Positions 6,464-6,563 of a DNA stretch of 6,563 bases are shown here, in pieces. The notes under the pieces were generated by a model. It saw nothing but the letters and a program-made list of their open reading frames with translations. It ran no database searches and was not told the DNA's origin. This stretch comes from an uncultured Eubacteriales bacterium (lineage in GTDB: Bacteria; Bacillota; Clostridia; Oscillospirales; Acutalibacteraceae). The stretch spans positions 1-6,563 of the forward strand of contig OMRJ01000077.1 in the NCBI GenBank assembly GCA_900313475.1. Direction: 5' to 3'. The position numbers and the translations under genes are program-made. Position 1 is the first letter of the stretch. Each line of letters starts with the position of its first letter.

Positions 6464-6551
6464 CAGACAAACTGAGCAAAATCAAGGCTTCAGACTTGAT
6501 TTTGCCTGCCCGAAGGCGTACAAAGGTACGTCGAGCGGCAAAGTTTGTCTG
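6464..6551. other. Compact three-way-junction inverted-repeat element (candidate structured RNA or palindromic repeat)
   Basis: Three nested helices fill 88 bp with almost no unpaired linker. The outer stem is CAGACAAACT (6464-6473) with AGTTTGTCTG (6542-6551), 10 bp and perfect. Arm 1 is GCAAAATCAAG (6476-6486) with CTTGATTTTGC (6495-6505), 11 bp and perfect with an 8-nt loop. Arm 2 is TGCC/GGCA (6507-6510, 6537-6540) plus GGCGTAC/GTACGTC (6515-6521, 6526-6532, one G-U) with an AAAG loop, separated by a 4x4 internal loop. Junction linkers are 2, 1 and 1 nt. No protein family is recognised, and a single copy is seen here. It may be a mobile palindromic repeat, a small RNA or a leader of a gene beyond the window. 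Confidence 0.6.
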
Positions 6552-6563
6552 CAGTATAAAAAA

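Noticed and set aside
1..6563. CRISPR array or insertion sequence
   Set aside because: No regularly spaced direct repeats and no transposase-like frame were seen on either strand. The repeats found are inverted and local.

Overview
The window looks like chromosomal DNA from a spore-forming, low-to-mid GC Bacillota, most likely class Clostridia (an Oscillospiraceae/Ruminococcaceae-type gut anaerobe). The reasons are AGGAGG-type ribosome sites, sigma-A-like promoters with A/T-rich leaders, a good match to a sporulation sigma-F promoter, and the families present. The taxon is inferred from style; no marker gene is present.

Layout, left to right. (1) The 3' part of a + strand gene for a secreted Thr/Pro-rich lipoprotein of unknown function, closed by a rho-independent terminator (~725-767). 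(2) A convergent minus-strand block: an EamA/DMT-family membrane transporter (780-1712), and upstream of it a membrane-anchored M23 (LytM-like) protein (1813-2583) that resembles SpoIIQ and has a sigma-F-like promoter. No clear terminator separates the two. A perfect 10-bp inverted repeat overlaps both the transporter's own -10 and its ribosome site, and may insulate it from read-through. (3) A minus-strand secreted LCAT-like alpha/beta hydrolase (2720-4327) with its own promoter and terminator; a Cys occupies the position of the nucleophilic Ser. (4) Divergent to it, a broken GPH-family sugar:cation symporter (4572-5348). The first 16 codons and the complete C-terminal six-helix half remain, in one frame but separated by two stops, and TM1-TM6 are gone. 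The junction carries a palindrome that looks like a tRNA T-arm. (5) A membrane-anchored or secreted HSL-type alpha/beta hydrolase (5455-6348) behind a strong extended -10 promoter, ending in a long-stem terminator. (6) At the right edge, a compact three-way-junction inverted-repeat element (6464-6551) of unknown nature, preceded by an AGGAGG motif and lying in a frame that stays open to the window end.

The genes do not form one obvious pathway. The M23 gene fits forespore engulfment during sporulation. The two hydrolases flank the decayed sugar transporter and may be what remains of a glycan, ester or lipid utilisation locus, but that is weak inference. The most notable points are the Cys-for-Ser hydrolase, the sigma-F/SpoIIQ pairing with its possible read-through insulator, the half-deleted symporter with its tRNA-like scar, and the three-way-junction element.
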